Part shown: piece by piece, positions 49,101-60,210 of the stretch
Layout: each line of letters starts with the position of its first letter
Position numbering within the stretch: position 1 is the stretch's first letter
Assembly (NCBI GenBank): GCA_033065855.1
Contig: JAVXUO010001572.1
Coordinates: 186,001-250,000, forward strand
Length of the DNA stretch: 64,000 bases
Reading direction: 5' to 3'
Source: Escallonia rubra
Taxonomy: Eukaryota; Streptophyta; Magnoliopsida; Escalloniales; Escalloniaceae
The notes under the pieces: generated by a model
Database searches by the model: none
What the model was told of the DNA's origin: nothing
The model's input: only the letters and a program-made list of their open reading frames with translations
Position numbers and translations under genes: made by a program

Positions 49101-49225
49101 CAGAGCTTGAGGGCAGCAGCGGGGTCGTCTGACGTCGTGATGGTCGCCGCCCCAGCTCCGCCGACCACAGCGGTGCCTGCGAGCGCTAGCGTGGTTGCCG
49201 CGCGCCGCAGAAGCCGGGCGGCCAT
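37162..49225 (-). CDS. ABC1/ADCK1-like atypical protein kinase (UbiB family), 12 exons
   Basis: UbiB-type atypical kinase/ATPase; in organelles such proteins support isoprenoid-quinone metabolism. Exons (minus): 49042-49225, 47219-47373, 46953-47078, 46719-46814, 46455-46555, 45352-45388, 43272-43490, 42779-42890, 41313-41404, 41046-41225, 40393-40506, 37162-37362; phases close to 538 codons plus TGA. Residues 1-29 are Arg/Ala-rich ([17 protein letters not shown]), fitting a mitochondrial presequence. Motifs in order: [11 protein letters not shown] (KxGQ), [14 protein letters not shown] (Ala-rich nucleotide loop), KVAVK (Lys), [24 protein letters not shown] (catalytic loop), [10 protein letters not shown] (metal-binding DxG). 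The end is [12 protein letters not shown]. The sequence follows my memory of Arabidopsis At4g24810 throughout. Intron 6 uses a GC donor (45351-45350). Introns are enlarged by repeats. The start is the first ATG giving the presequence; upstream in-frame ATGs exist. Confidence 0.92.
38837..40179. mobile_element. Large element with Stowaway-type ends in ABC1-kinase intron 11
   Basis: Starts CTCCCTCCGTCCCAGATTTA and ends with the reverse complement of CTCCCTCTGTCCAAAAATAT, flanked by TA (38835-38836 and 40180-40181). 'TTGCTCACTTT' occurs in both subterminal zones. At 1343 bp it is much longer than usual Stowaway MITEs and carries unrelated text: pyrimidine-rich 38930-38995, a GC-rich 39267-39340, and a CACC/CCTAG-rich 39355-39480. 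No transposase is seen. Confidence 0.68.
41650..42610. repeat. ~197-bp tandem repeat, about five units, in ABC1-kinase intron 8
   Basis: The anchor TTGCATTTAGCAAAG (with minor changes) recurs at 41739, 41936, 42134, 42331 and 42481, i.e. spacings 197, 198, 197 and 150. Each unit carries TTCAGTAAC..CTA, CATTTCTGATTTCA, ACACTTCGAAATTT, GCCATGCTAAGGTTAGAGTA and CTTCTGTAA. The last unit has an internal ~47-bp deletion. Short open frames inside are repeats of one another and not genes. Confidence 0.9.
44291..44761. mobile_element. Tourist-like MITE in ABC1-kinase intron 6
   Basis: Perfect terminal repeats GAGTGTGTTTGGATGA / TCATCCAAACACACTC, 471 bp, bordered by TTA on the left and TAA on the right (TWA target). 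Inside, 'GATTTGAAA'-like motifs recur in both orientations. Typical PIF/Harbinger MITE. Confidence 0.82.
47640..48290 (-). pseudogene. Coding-like relic in ABC1-kinase intron 1, family unknown
   Basis: On the minus strand three adjoining frames stay open with non-random protein-like text: about 48262-48074 (contains [20 protein letters not shown]), about 48068-47876 ([20 protein letters not shown] then [16 protein letters not shown]) and about 47890-47690 ([20 protein letters not shown]). The switches between frames look like frameshifts in a decayed gene or captured gene fragment inside the intron. I do not recognise the family. Chance open frames are a real alternative. Confidence 0.35.
48682..48870. 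mobile_element. Stowaway MITE remnant in ABC1-kinase intron 1
   Basis: Left end CTCCCTCCAATTCACGGAAT after TA; the body aligns by eye with the Stowaway at 31837-32041 ('AGTTCCTAGGATGGACTAGT', 'CAAACAAAGG'). The right terminus is degraded. Confidence 0.6.
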
Positions 49226-49459
49226 TTTGTCTTTCGAGAAATTCCAGGAGGCAAAACGAAGGGAATGAATACTTTTGGACAGTGGCCCGCTATTTACTGG
49301 GTTCGGGTCCGGGGTACCTTCGTGGAAAAGGTGGCCTGTTGATAGGCCGTACAGCTCGGGTCCAAAGTCTATACTCGTGTCCAAAACTTTTTAGGTTAGT
49401 GTTTTCGAAAAATAATTTCTTTTTTGTTTTAGCTAGAATGAGGTGATATCGCAGTTTTT

Positions 49460-50560
49460 TACTATTGCTGGGAACTCATCCTTCCTCAACTCGGGCTATA
49501 TATTTTAAGAGGAGAATGAATGTTCCTCTATCTTGTCCCAAAAAGAAATTCCGAGGATTGCTAGAGGGTTTTCGACATATTAGCTTATACAATGTCGCGT
49601 ACAACATAATTTTGAAAGATGTTGTTGAATCGGATGCAGTCTTAAATGTCATTTCACCATTCCAAAATGCGTCTGTGCCAAGGCATTTGCTATCTTATGA
49701 CGTCATTATGGCTCAAGAATTGATGGACTATGTTTGTAGGCGGAAGAAAGGAAAACGGTGTTTGTTGCACTCAAATTAAATATGAGTAAAAACATGTGAT
49801 CGCATATTCAGGCATCTTTGTCCCGATTAAGGTTTTTCAGATTGTTGGGTTCTTTTAACATTGCAGTGTGTCGCGACTGTTACTCATTCTAAACTGGTTA
49901 ATAGACGCCAACAGGGCATTTTCAGCCCTCCTGTGGGTTAAGATAGACTAACCCGTGTTTATTTATCGTGTGTTTTGAAGTGCTAACTATTGCACTGACT
50001 CAAGCTGAGCTATAAGGTGAGCTGGTAGGTGTCATAGTGGGTCGTAATAACTCACCACCGATCTCACACACGATGTATGCGGATGATACCTACATGTTTT
50101 TTTTGTCTACACAAGGAATACAGATCACACATTTTGAGAGCAGTGAATATCTTAAAGCGATACTGGGGGTTGTTGGGACATCAGATGAATTAGGACAAGT
50201 CGGCTCTTACTCTAAGTTTAAATGCTAACTCTAAAGTGCGAGCTGATGTGGAAGTGTCATTTAGGTTTTGATCTCAGGATAAGTTTGGCAAGTATTTGGG
50301 CATTATGTTTGATATTTTCACTAACGGATACTATGCTGTTCTCTCACGTGTCTATGCATATCACATGTGGCAGTGAGTAGTAGAAACATGTTACCTCAAA
50401 GCTTTTATGAGTTAGATTGCTGGTTCACCTTTTTACATATTGTACATATTCTGCAAACTGGGCATCTTACTCGCTATTGTATTACTGGGATGGTGTTTTG
50501 GGAGTGGCTTGATGAGACCATATTTAGTCACCTCAATGACAATTGTTGACCTCATCCTTG
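49460..50560 (+). mobile_element. Degenerate LINE (L1-type) reverse-transcriptase fragment
   Basis: 49465-49779 encodes a recognisable non-LTR reverse-transcriptase piece (PKKKFRGLLEGFRHISLYNV, ISPFQNASVPRHLLSYDVIM, MDYVCRRKKGKR), corresponding to the usual PKK..FRPISLCNV and ISxxQSAFVPGR blocks. Further on, about 50037-50228, SPPISHTMYADDTYMFF is the catalytic F/YADD box, and near 50285 KYLGIMFD is the common KYLG box. Frameshifts and stops separate the pieces, so the element is dead. Confidence 0.78.
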
Positions 50561-50753
50561 AGGTTTTTTGTACTGATAGCTAGTAGCGTTCTTGTAAGGT
50601 AGCTAGTTACCTAATGAATGGGAATTTCATTCGCATTTTTGGAAATTTTAAAATTATTTTAGTTGATATGTTAATATTGGTTGGCCCATAACTTGTGTAA
50701 AAATTTATGTTTTTCACGCACGAGTCAAAGCTTACCTTATGTCATAATTTTTA

Positions 50754-51893
50754 GGGCTAATGACACATATATCCCTGAAGTTAGGGTATAATTACAGTCA
50801 AGGACACTAAGTTTCAAAAGGTATCAGCCGTGTCCTTCCGTCGTTAATCTGTTAAAAAATCGTTCATTTTTGCTGATGTCAGCGGTACGTATTTTTAAAA
50901 TACCAATACTACCCTTATTTGGTATATATGTTATATACTGTGTTAGACCCAATTTTTGTTCAAATTGGGGTTTGAAACCCTAATTCTCCATCTCTTCCAA
51001 CTCCACATCAATCTTTCTCCCAATCGAGATAAAAGATACTTAGAGTTCATATGCATATCCAGATTGTTACACTTTCCAATTAGGGTAGAGTTCAAATTTT
51101 CCAAAAGGGTTTCATTTGTTCAAATTGCGGCTGATTTCAAAATTACGGTTTCAAAACCCTAAATTGACAAATTAGGGTTTTGAAACCCTAATTTGAAAAT
51201 TTTGAAATCAGCAGCAAACTAACCCTAAATCAGCCGTAAAATCATCCCTCGCTCCCATCGCCGGCGACGTCGCCGCAACCCATCTTTCAGTAGGCACTCC
51301 AGCCTCCACCTCCGTAGACCACGCCGCCATCAGCCCCCTTCGTGTTATTCCCGTATCTGGCATTGAGTGGTGAGAGATGGTGATGGAGGACGAGGCATCC
51401 GCCAAGGGTTAGTCCTGAATGGAAGAATGAAGTCTGTAGTGGAAATTAATAATGTTGCATCACCGAGTGAGAATAAGATTCTGATGAATGGTTTTAGCCA
51501 ACATGACAGATCTATGGGCTATCATGTAAACAGGTTGAGGCAGCTTTTTAAGGGAAAGAGACAACATTTTCATTCATCTGAATCTGAAGTGTCAAGGAGA
51601 TTAGCTTTCAACAAGAGGATGGTGTGGAAATTAATAATGCTGCCCCGCGCTGCCGGCAGACCTTGTGTTCCACGCGGGCAATTTGGTCTTTTCGGGTTGG
51701 TGGAATCTTTGAATGACATTTGTAAATTAGATTTCAAAGTCAGGGCAATTTAATCTTTTCGTTTCAAACCGTTATGTATAACGATTTTTCGTTAGAATAA
51801 CGGACATAAGTGTTATTTATCCAAACTATTGTCCTCGTCTGTAATTATACCATAACCTTAAGCATATAAGTGTAATTAGTCCCAACTTTTAAA
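50754..51893. mobile_element. MULE-like element with ~120-bp terminal inverted repeats (possible Pack-MULE)
   Basis: Left end GGGCTAATGACACATATATC and right end (reverse complement) GGGACTAATTACACTTATAT match; similarity continues through GGTATAATTACAG and 'AAAAATCGTT' for about 120 bp. Flanks are AATTTTTA (50746-50753) and AACTTTTA (51894-51901), an imperfect 8-bp duplication. The interior is not transposase: it has AAACCCTAA/TTAGGGTTT palindromes near 51150-51200, a GC-rich block 51240-51360 and an open frame 51367-51753. Gene capture is possible but no donor is recognised. Confidence 0.62.
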
Positions 51894-53724
51894 ATCAAAA
51901 GGCAGAAGCATGAAAAAAGAGGTTGATATAATTACCTTAGACAAATATAACGCTGTTACTTTGACAAAAAAATTGTACATTCGCTTCTATAACAGAATTA
52001 AGTAATCTTATACTTCCTCTTCCAACAATGAATCAATGCTATTACATTTTTTAAGAAAAATCTTTGTCATCGACAATGGCAAGATTATACTTTCCAAAAT
52101 TATGTTAAACTCCAATAAATATTGTGATAACATTCAAACAGCGTGAAAATAGGCATTCTCGTAATAATATCTTCGTGGCTGAAAAGACCTTCTATCAAGA
52201 AACATGTTGTGCAGGAGTGTGAAACGGTTTGCATAGAGTCCCGATGGATCGCCTTAACTAATGTTTTTTTCCTTCTTCTTCTTCTTTTATTTATTTGAAA
52301 GTACGGACCCTACGAAGGGGGCCCGAATGATAAGACTCGGTGACAGATTCATTGACGATCCAAGCCCAGCCCATCAAGGAAGACCTCGTTGATGCTTTCA
52401 GTTTCAACATTTGCTTACTGTGCCATACTTGACTAATGGTGGTGCGGCCAACGATAATAAAGACATGAGGGCTCACACTTATTTATGAGGATTTATTAGA
52501 ATAAGAAGGTCAGTAGAGGCAACTCCACTTGCATAAGTCATGGTTCAAGCCTTCAAAGTCCTTAATCCAGATTCTGCGACGCTTTAGAGGTGAAATTAAG
52601 TGCTCTATCTTACGCTCATACTTGGCCGAGAAAGAGTCGCTAATGCTCAGAGGTCCCCTTTGTAGAGCAAATGTTACTCTCACACCCCGTTTTGTCTTAG
52701 AAGCAGAAATTACAAGAATGATGTTTTTCTTCTTTTTTCAAGACAAGTTTAGTCGGTTGTCTTATTGATCATATAGAAAAATAGAGTTTGAAGGGGTGGA
52801 GGTCTAAATAGAACATGACCAAAGGTATCGGTTTAAATGTCATTCTTACTTGATCGAGACCACTCTTGAATGCTAGAACAAGCATCTGTAGCGGCGTTTC
52901 TTCCTGCTTGCAAGAAGTTTATGTTCCATTTTACCAAAAAGTCTATTGAATTATACATCCCATAGTCAAAGAAGCTAGACGTCGCCTAAGATCATTAGTC
53001 AAAAAGAAAATGAATCACGTAGAATTTATGGCACGTAACGATAATCATTTATGTCGGAATGGTTAACTTCTAACGGTGAACTTTCATGTAGCCAATTTAA
53101 TGGAGAGATGTTGTTCTTCAACACCCACTATGGAGTACATAGATCTCATTCAAAGGTTGGTGAGCTTTTACATACCTTAGTCTAGTTTTTAGTTTATTGA
53201 ATTTTAATGTCATTACAAAGATTGTATCTAGATGTTTTTCATAATACGCTAACGTGAGACTGTGCATCGTACATTTGTATTTTCTCCTTAAGGATAACAA
53301 AAAAAACTTAGAAGTCAGTGTCGAATCACTATGTGTGACGTGTCACCTAGAGCCGACATGGATAGATGAAAATTCTCATTACGTTGGAACCTCAGAAACT
53401 GGCTTTGGACCTTGGCCCTGATTAGGCTCAGGCCCAGCTGATAGATCTCGTGATCCCGGAGGAGGCTATCAAGGACGGGACCCCATAGTGGCCCACACTA
53501 CGTGTCGAGGCAGTGCTTGGAGAGGAATGCCACAGCGCACCTCATCACCAAAGCCCACCTGCGTCGGCCCTTCACGCCACATGCATACAGCATATACCAT
53601 GGCATACCTGATACGCAATCACGTTCTCGCACGTGCATGCGCTCGTACTCTTTCACATTTATAATACCTTTGGTTCCCCCTCTCCCGTTGTCGGTACATA
53701 ATCTGGCCGACTATTGTCCCGCCT
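51894..53724. other. Gene-free stretch
   Basis: No gene recognised. From about 53385 to 53715 the base composition becomes GC-richer and reads like the edge of a retroelement or captured fragment (GATCCCGGAGGAGGCTATCA...), without a diagnostic motif. Confidence 0.3.
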
Positions 53725-54296
53725 AAGGGTAAGCACAGTTCGGTTTGGAGGTCAAATCGTAAACCAAATTATTACACTTCGTTTTGAAATTTTGTTAATT
53801 GAACCAAAGCAAACCAAACACTATCGGTTTTGACGGTTCGATTTGGTCGGTTTAAATGGTTCGACTTAGTCGATTTTGGATCGATTTGTCCACTTAAAGA
53901 TGTTTCTTTGTACAATATTAATCGAAGTTATATTTTTTCTAAATTGCATAATAATCTTGTTTCATTCGATACATAAATTCTTATTGATGAATGAGGAAAA
54001 ATGCGTTGTTAATATTTTCGTTTCTTTTAACTTTCAAGATTTGTTTATTTTGAGTTGCTTAGGACCTTATATGTGTAAGTATCAATAGAATGTTACTAAA
54101 AATATGTTAATATATCATATGTCGATTCGGTTCGGTTTGGAATCGATTTAAAAATATGAACTGTGAACCAAACCGAACCAAAGTCGGTTTGAAAAATGTG
54201 AACCTAAACCGCTAAGATCTTTGGATGGATCAGATTTGATTGGTTCGATTTGAGCGATTCGGATCGGTTGAACGGTTTGATACTCATCCCTAGTAC
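53725..54296. mobile_element. hAT-like MITE with 8-bp target duplication
   Basis: Flanked by exact TCCCGCCT at 53717-53724 and 54297-54304. Ends read AAGGGTAAGCACAGTTCGG and, in reverse complement, TAGGGATGAGTATCAAACCG, i.e. the common hAT TAGGGRTGAGTA-type terminus. Subterminal zones are rich in CGGTTT/AAACCG motifs. No coding sequence of note. Confidence 0.72.
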
Positions 54297-54304
54297 TCCC
54301 GCCT

Positions 54305-56607
54305 GTCCAAAATCATTTCACAACACGCACGTCTCTATGTCTTATCAGTAAATTGTTAAAGTGCTAGCAATTCCGATTAAGAAAACATATAATCTCCATC
54401 AATTCTTAATCCAGGTGAGGTGAGCCGAACAAACTTTATAGGGACAAATGGTTAACCATCATGCTAGGCTTTCGGCTGAAGGTGGGGCAAGTGCCAAAGA
54501 AGATCTTATCTTTTCTAGAAGCCTAACGTTGCAAATCTTTCTGGCCTACCATGTCTCCCTGTCCAAATTCCCAAGAGTTGTCCGTGTATAAGGCGTGTAC
54601 GTGTACAAGTTATGTAAGCCTTTTTATGGCTCTATCTATATCATCCCTTCACTGACAAGAAAAGGATCACCTTACACATCGGACATATCTCACTTTCCAA
54701 TTTGTATCGACTACTTGTTAAATGGAATGTATGTGATAGGGGTGCCTTTTAATATTCCCTTGCCGACCTGTAACTATATCTTTTAGAAACTGATACTAAA
54801 TTTTTTTATTTTTTTTTTGGCATTTGAATTCAACAAGTTTCATTAAAAGTTGTATATGACAACTCTTAAAAAAAATTAGTAATAAATGTGGAAATCAACT
54901 GGTAAATAGTAGGACTAAAATATTAATTCTTCTTTTTTAATACTGTCGGGAACACACGAGTATAACTGTACAGTTTGTAATATCATCAACTTTGGACTCA
55001 TGGCGAGTATTCGTTTTGCACTTAAAGATTTCCACCACATCCAGATTAGTTACTCTACACATGAACAAATGAAAGATGAATGGAACAGAGCAAAAAAGCT
55101 CGATATGATTTTGCAAATGTTGTGTGCAACTCCTTAACTTTAATTGGCTACCATATTTCATTTTCTATTGTATTTTGTAGTTTCCATTCCTTTTGCTTCA
55201 AATCTTAGTTCAGTATGATTGTATTCTTAACTTTATCTGTAATACCTCTAAAAAAACATTTGTTTTTCCATAAAAAGTAGCTCTATTACTCATGTGAGTG
55301 TGGAAAACAATCTTCTCTTAAGTTATGAAAATTCTCGTGTTCAACCAAAAAAGAAAGGTACAACTGTGATGTTGACTTCACTTTACCGCTCTTTATATTA
55401 TTGGCTGTAACATTTCAGATGTTGGTACTAACTTTATTTACACAAGAATAGCCTCGAGACTCATTTTTATGCAATTATCTGAAATATATGCACATAAGGG
55501 TTATTATCTACTTTTATTTCTTTTACCGTTGCATGATTTGTGAATTGAAACTAATTCACCTACTGCTTCCAAAAATCCACAAATAATTAAGAGTAGACCA
55601 AAAATGCTCTGATACCAAAATTGATATATTATTACCAAATTCTATCGAACTTTTAATTTAGTTGACACGTCTAACCTCGGGCAACTTGATTCTATAAGCC
55701 AAAAAGATGGCTATCAAGAGAGAGTGAGCTAACCAAATACATTGCGGAGAAGGGCTTTACGAGGCACCATTTGGTGTCTTTGCGTGCTTCAAATTTGAGC
55801 ACAAACTCCCTTCAAAGTCTGTCTTGACTGCTCCTTAGATTGACTCGTTAGTCCTCCCGGCCAATGGCGGCTCCAGATGTTCTGCGGCCATATGTCGGCT
55901 ACGTACATGCATCTAATCTCCTTCATTAACCCAGCAAAAAACATGCCTTAATGAACGATGACTGTGAAGTTTAAGAACAATTATTAATATTAATACTAGG
56001 AATATAAGAAGAAAGGCTGCTGATCAAACTCCACATAGCACAGTACGTGGTGTCTTATGTCACACACCAACTTGGTGTCTTCGCCCTTATACTAAATAAA
56101 TAAATCTTGCTGTTGCGTGCCATCCCTTTGATTGCCCGTGTGTATTATCTAAATGACAAACGCAATGACGTAGTGAGGCCTGTATTTATACTATACTATT
56201 TACTAATAATAGAAACTGACATTCGGAATTGGAAATATTTATTCAATGATTCGAGCGTCACATAGTTACTATTTTTCTTTCTCTATGCTTGCAGTTACAT
56301 TGAACGGCATGATACAAGTTGTGATTATAAAAAGGTTTGAGGGTCACTGCAATGAAGCAGGTCTTTATCGATTGACTTTTTTTTAAGCAAAGAGATTCCG
56401 TTGATAAAATTGCCTTAAAGATGAACTTTACCGATGAAATGCATTCCGTTGGCAATAGTCTAGAAAACAATTTGCAATAGAATATTCTTTGATAAAAATC
56501 CTTATACATACAAACTTTAACCACGAATTGTTTGTATCGTCTCGCTCTGTTTGTTTTTCCTTTGGATATTTGATTTTTATCCTTGGAAAAACTAAAAAGG
56601 ATATTGG
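54305..56607. other. Gene-free stretch with a possible LTR-retrotransposon trace
   Basis: No gene recognised. At 55606-55617 the minus strand reads TGGTATCAGAGC, the primer-binding site complementary to initiator methionine tRNA used by many plant LTR retrotransposons, next to a TGATATATTA motif at 55622 that could be an LTR edge. No polymerase or gag text is seen nearby, so at most a fragment remains. Confidence 0.35.
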
Positions 56608-56795
56608 CGATTTATGGCTTGTGACAAACATTTAGCAAACAGTCATACTCATCCTTTTTTCTTCTTCCATTTATGGCTTGTGACAAACATTTAGCAAACA
56701 GTCATATTCATCCTTTTTTCTTCTTCCATTTATGGCTTGTGACACATTTAGCAAACAGTCGTATCCATCTTTTTTTCTTCTTCCATTTGTTCTTC
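56608..56795. repeat. 59-bp tandem repeat, about three units
   Basis: The word TTTATGGCTTGTGACA recurs at 56611, 56670 and 56729 (spacing 59), with TTAGCAAACAGTC and CATCCTTTTTTCTTCTTCC between; a partial fourth unit follows. Confidence 0.88.
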
Positions 56796-56999
56796 CTATA
56801 AATATCTGCACAAATGGCTATTAGATGGAGGCAAAAAATGGAGTGCAGTTGAACAAGTGAAATTGAATCTAAAGAACAAGTTGTGTGCAAAAAATGTCAA
56901 CTTAGTCAACTTTGGAATCATAGTAGTGTTTCATATGGAAAACAAAGAATAAACATCCCTGATATTCTTCATACTTGGTAGCATTTACACTTATTTATA

Positions 57000-58298
57000 G
57001 AACAAGGTTGGACAATACTCTCAGTCAGGCACTTTTACTGTTAACTTAGCCTATAATCTCTTATACTCGATGAAAGAGTGGCTCGAGGCCAAAGCTCATC
57101 TCTGAATAGTCTCGAATCACCAATTTGGAAAACCCTATGGTCCCTTCCTATCCCTTTCAAAATAATTTTCATTCTCTGGCAAATTCTATGGAACCGTCTC
57201 CCAACCCGAGAAAAACTTCATAAACTTAAAATTATCGATTCACCGCTTTGCCTTATGTGTAACAATCAAGAGGAATTTGTTGACCACTTATTCTTTCGTT
57301 GCCCTTGTGTTCGGCCTGTTTGGTTTGGCAGTCCTCTAGGCGTTAAATCTGACCAATATTGGTCCTCATTTAAAATCTGGATAATCACTTGGCTCACCAA
57401 AACTTCTTCCGCCAACGAACACCTGTACTACAATGCCTTCACTTCATCTACTATGTGGTTCATTTGGATAAACCGAAACCAACAAATCTTCCGAAACTCT
57501 AAAATGCAGCCCGAAAACTCTATCAGTCAGATTATTTATATGGGACAAATGATCATTACCTTCAAAACCTCTCTCCGTAATACCTATTCTAAACCCAAGA
57601 CTTTGGAAAATAACTCTTAGTTCCCTCTAGCCATTCAACCCCAAAATCCTCTTTGTTCTTACTTTGTAAATATTTTCCTTACCATTTCTTTCAACAAGTC
57701 TAACCTTAGATCCAGTGTGGGTGTTACATGTATGACAGCAATGCATAAGCAATGTGGTTCTGCTGCGTTTTCTACTTTAGCATCAGATTATTATTCAGCT
57801 ATTTTGAAAGGCATGTTACTTACATCAAAATGGGCCATTTCAAAGGAATTTCTTTACATCAACGTATACACTGACTCCTCATTTTTACTCTCTCAGATAT
57901 CGGATTCTGAAGACGTTATGGATTCGGTGGCAGCCATGTTTTATGACTTTTACTATATGATCACTAACTTTCATTACTTTAGTATGTACAGGGCTAATAA
58001 ATCACATCTAAAGGAGGCAAAGATCCTCGCTTCTTTTGCGTGCCAAGTCAGAATTAATGTCCATCAAGACTGGATTGACACGATTTTGCTACCTAGTGAT
58101 GCTTGCCCGCTCACCCACCACCTTATGTAATGTTTTTTGTATTATCTGTACGGTGGAGTGTTTTTCTGTTTGCTATGTTGTCTTCTTTTGGACGTCCAAT
58201 ACTTTGCTAAATCATGGCATGTCATGATTCTCGTATTTACTGTAATATGCTCTTTTGAGCTTTTTATCTATGCAATTCTCGATTTTATCAAAAAAAAA
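57000..58298 (+). mobile_element. 5'-truncated L1-type LINE, 3' end of ORF2 with poly-A
   Basis: Three coding pieces in order. About 57003-57104: GTFTVNLAYNLLYSMKEW, the usual lead-in to the zinc-binding domain, which then stops by frameshift. 57078-57620: the reverse-transcriptase zinc-binding domain (WKTLWSLPIPFKI, WNRLPTREKL, CLMCNNQEEFVDHLFFRC, with paired Cys and His), plus the following linker. 57717-58130: a plant-LINE RNase-H-like domain (AAFSTLASDYYSAILKGMLL, VYTDSSFLLSQISDSEDVMD). A short 3' tail ends in an A run (58290-58298). The frame breaks show it is inactive; target duplications were not identified. Confidence 0.82.
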
Positions 58299-60210
58299 TT
58301 AGGGTAAATTACAACTTGGATTGTTGCAAGAAGCCACAATCCCAACGGAGGGAAATTAATGGTTGGTAAATATGGTTGGTTGCTTTTCTGCAGATATCTT
58401 TAACGGTGAATTTTATGAAAAAAAATTAACATTACAAATTAAATGTCGCTAATAATCTTTAGCAACTATCTGACCATCAATGATTAGTCATCTTTAGATG
58501 TTTGGAGGCTGGTGCAATAACTGTGTCGAAAAGAACAATTTGAAGTTCTAGTACATTTGTTCCGCGTAGACGAAGACGAAGAATCAGTCTTGGGCTAGAT
58601 TTTGAAGCACGGAAAAGAGGTAGTTCCTTAACTTTTCTTACTACGAAAGAAAAACGAACCAAGCATATTAGTTGAATGTTTTTTTGTTTTTTATCAATTG
58701 TCCTTGTATTCATTAAGCTCAAACAATCATTTACAAACTGTTTTTGGTCAAAGGTTGTTGTATTAGTTGAATGTTATACAACGTTTTAAATGTTACCACA
58801 AGACTCAAGCGATGCAAAGTTTGAAATGAACTTTTCTAACAAGTGAAGCTAAATTTATTGTTCTGATTGTTATAAAAAGTTACGAATAACAAAAAATAAC
58901 GAAAGAATCCGTATAAACTTAAAGATCGCTTGCGTATAATATTGTATACATTTATATTTCACCATCACATGTTACAAGGGATAGTCCATTGTACTAGAGC
59001 AGCTAACCTCCAAAGGCTCTGGTTGCAACCGCTAAAACTAACATATGATTGCACAAATTACAAGTTAAAACTATTAAACTAAGTTAGGGAAATCCAAAAG
59101 ATTCACAAAGACAAAAACTTTGCATGTGGTCACATGATCCTATTGGGTCGGTTCCACCATATTTGCTTGGTTACATTCACATAATTGCAACCTTATTCAC
59201 TAATTTAAAGACATATTCCCCTAAACTATCCTTGTGTAGAAAATCAACAGGTTCATGCTCATGCTAGCAATCAAGAAGAGCATCAAACCATTTTCAGACG
59301 ATAATACATTTTATAAACGCATGAAATCGTTGATTACAAGTCAAATGTACCACATTGACCGGCCTTGACCACATATTATATAGCGAACAATTTTACACGA
59401 TAATTTCTCTTATGTCGCATGTTCCCACCTTGTTTATTAGGTAGCCGCGTTAGGCAATCATCATTGGCTCAACCGATTGAGCAATTGTCTTCCGACAATA
59501 GTGGGCATATGCCGTTTAAAGGAATTGGATTTGAACGGTCGGTTTGAACTTTCGAATTACATTCACTCCTAGTGCAGGCGACAATACAGTCGTACTGTTT
59601 ATATCTCATGTTAGTTAGAAGCTCTTTCACCCCGACCAGCAACCGATGTCAAACCAAAGACTACCATTTGTTCTAGACCTTATCTCCGTAAACAAGTTTA
59701 TGATGATACATTGATTCTACTTTTCAACACCAACCAATATTGGCCACAAATAAACCCATGTGAACGCAATTACACAAATCCCACCTAAACTTACGTTTTC
59801 CATACACACATACATACATTTGGAAAATCAAAAGATTTAGGTACTTGTCCTCTAGGAAGTTAATCGGGTATTTCCGTTACCAATGCATCATGTGTATACA
59901 TAGAGACAGACTTTTAGAGAGAGAGTTCTAGAGAGAAAGAGAGACAAAGTAAGTGAGAAGGAAAGGGAGTTTCCTCTATTTGACCGATACCTTCCGCGTG
60001 TAAAGTTCCCAGTCTTTGCTGTCTGCGTATAAAGATCAAGTCCAGTCAAAACATCGCACCTCGGCCTGCAATGCATCGCACCTTCTTCTTCCTCTGACCC
60101 CTCTCTCCTCCATTTCTCCCCCTCTTTTGCCTTTTAAGCCTTTTGCCCTGGTCATCCCCTCCAATTTCTCTGCACGCATACGCATACACGAGAACGACAC
60201 AAGAATAGAG
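58299..60210. other. Intergenic stretch upstream of the membrane-protein gene
   Basis: No gene or clear repeat to about 59850. The last ~300 bp should carry the promoter and leader of the downstream gene; a GA-rich tract lies at 59915-59970 and a pyrimidine-rich leader at 60080-60135. Confidence 0.4.

Noticed and set aside
49062..49446. Arg/Ala-rich plus-strand frames near the ABC1-kinase start
   Set aside because: They are antisense to exon 1 of the kinase, which is GC-rich.
55606..55640. An intact LTR retrotransposon marked by a tRNA-Met primer-binding site
   Set aside because: Only the 12-base site and a possible LTR edge are seen; no gag, protease, integrase or reverse-transcriptase text and no paired LTR are in the neighbourhood.
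60016..60210. A longer N-terminal extension of the membrane protein
   Set aside because: The in-frame upstream stretch is a pyrimidine-rich leader; MGLSKEERRKR at 60211 is a better start followed by a membrane span.
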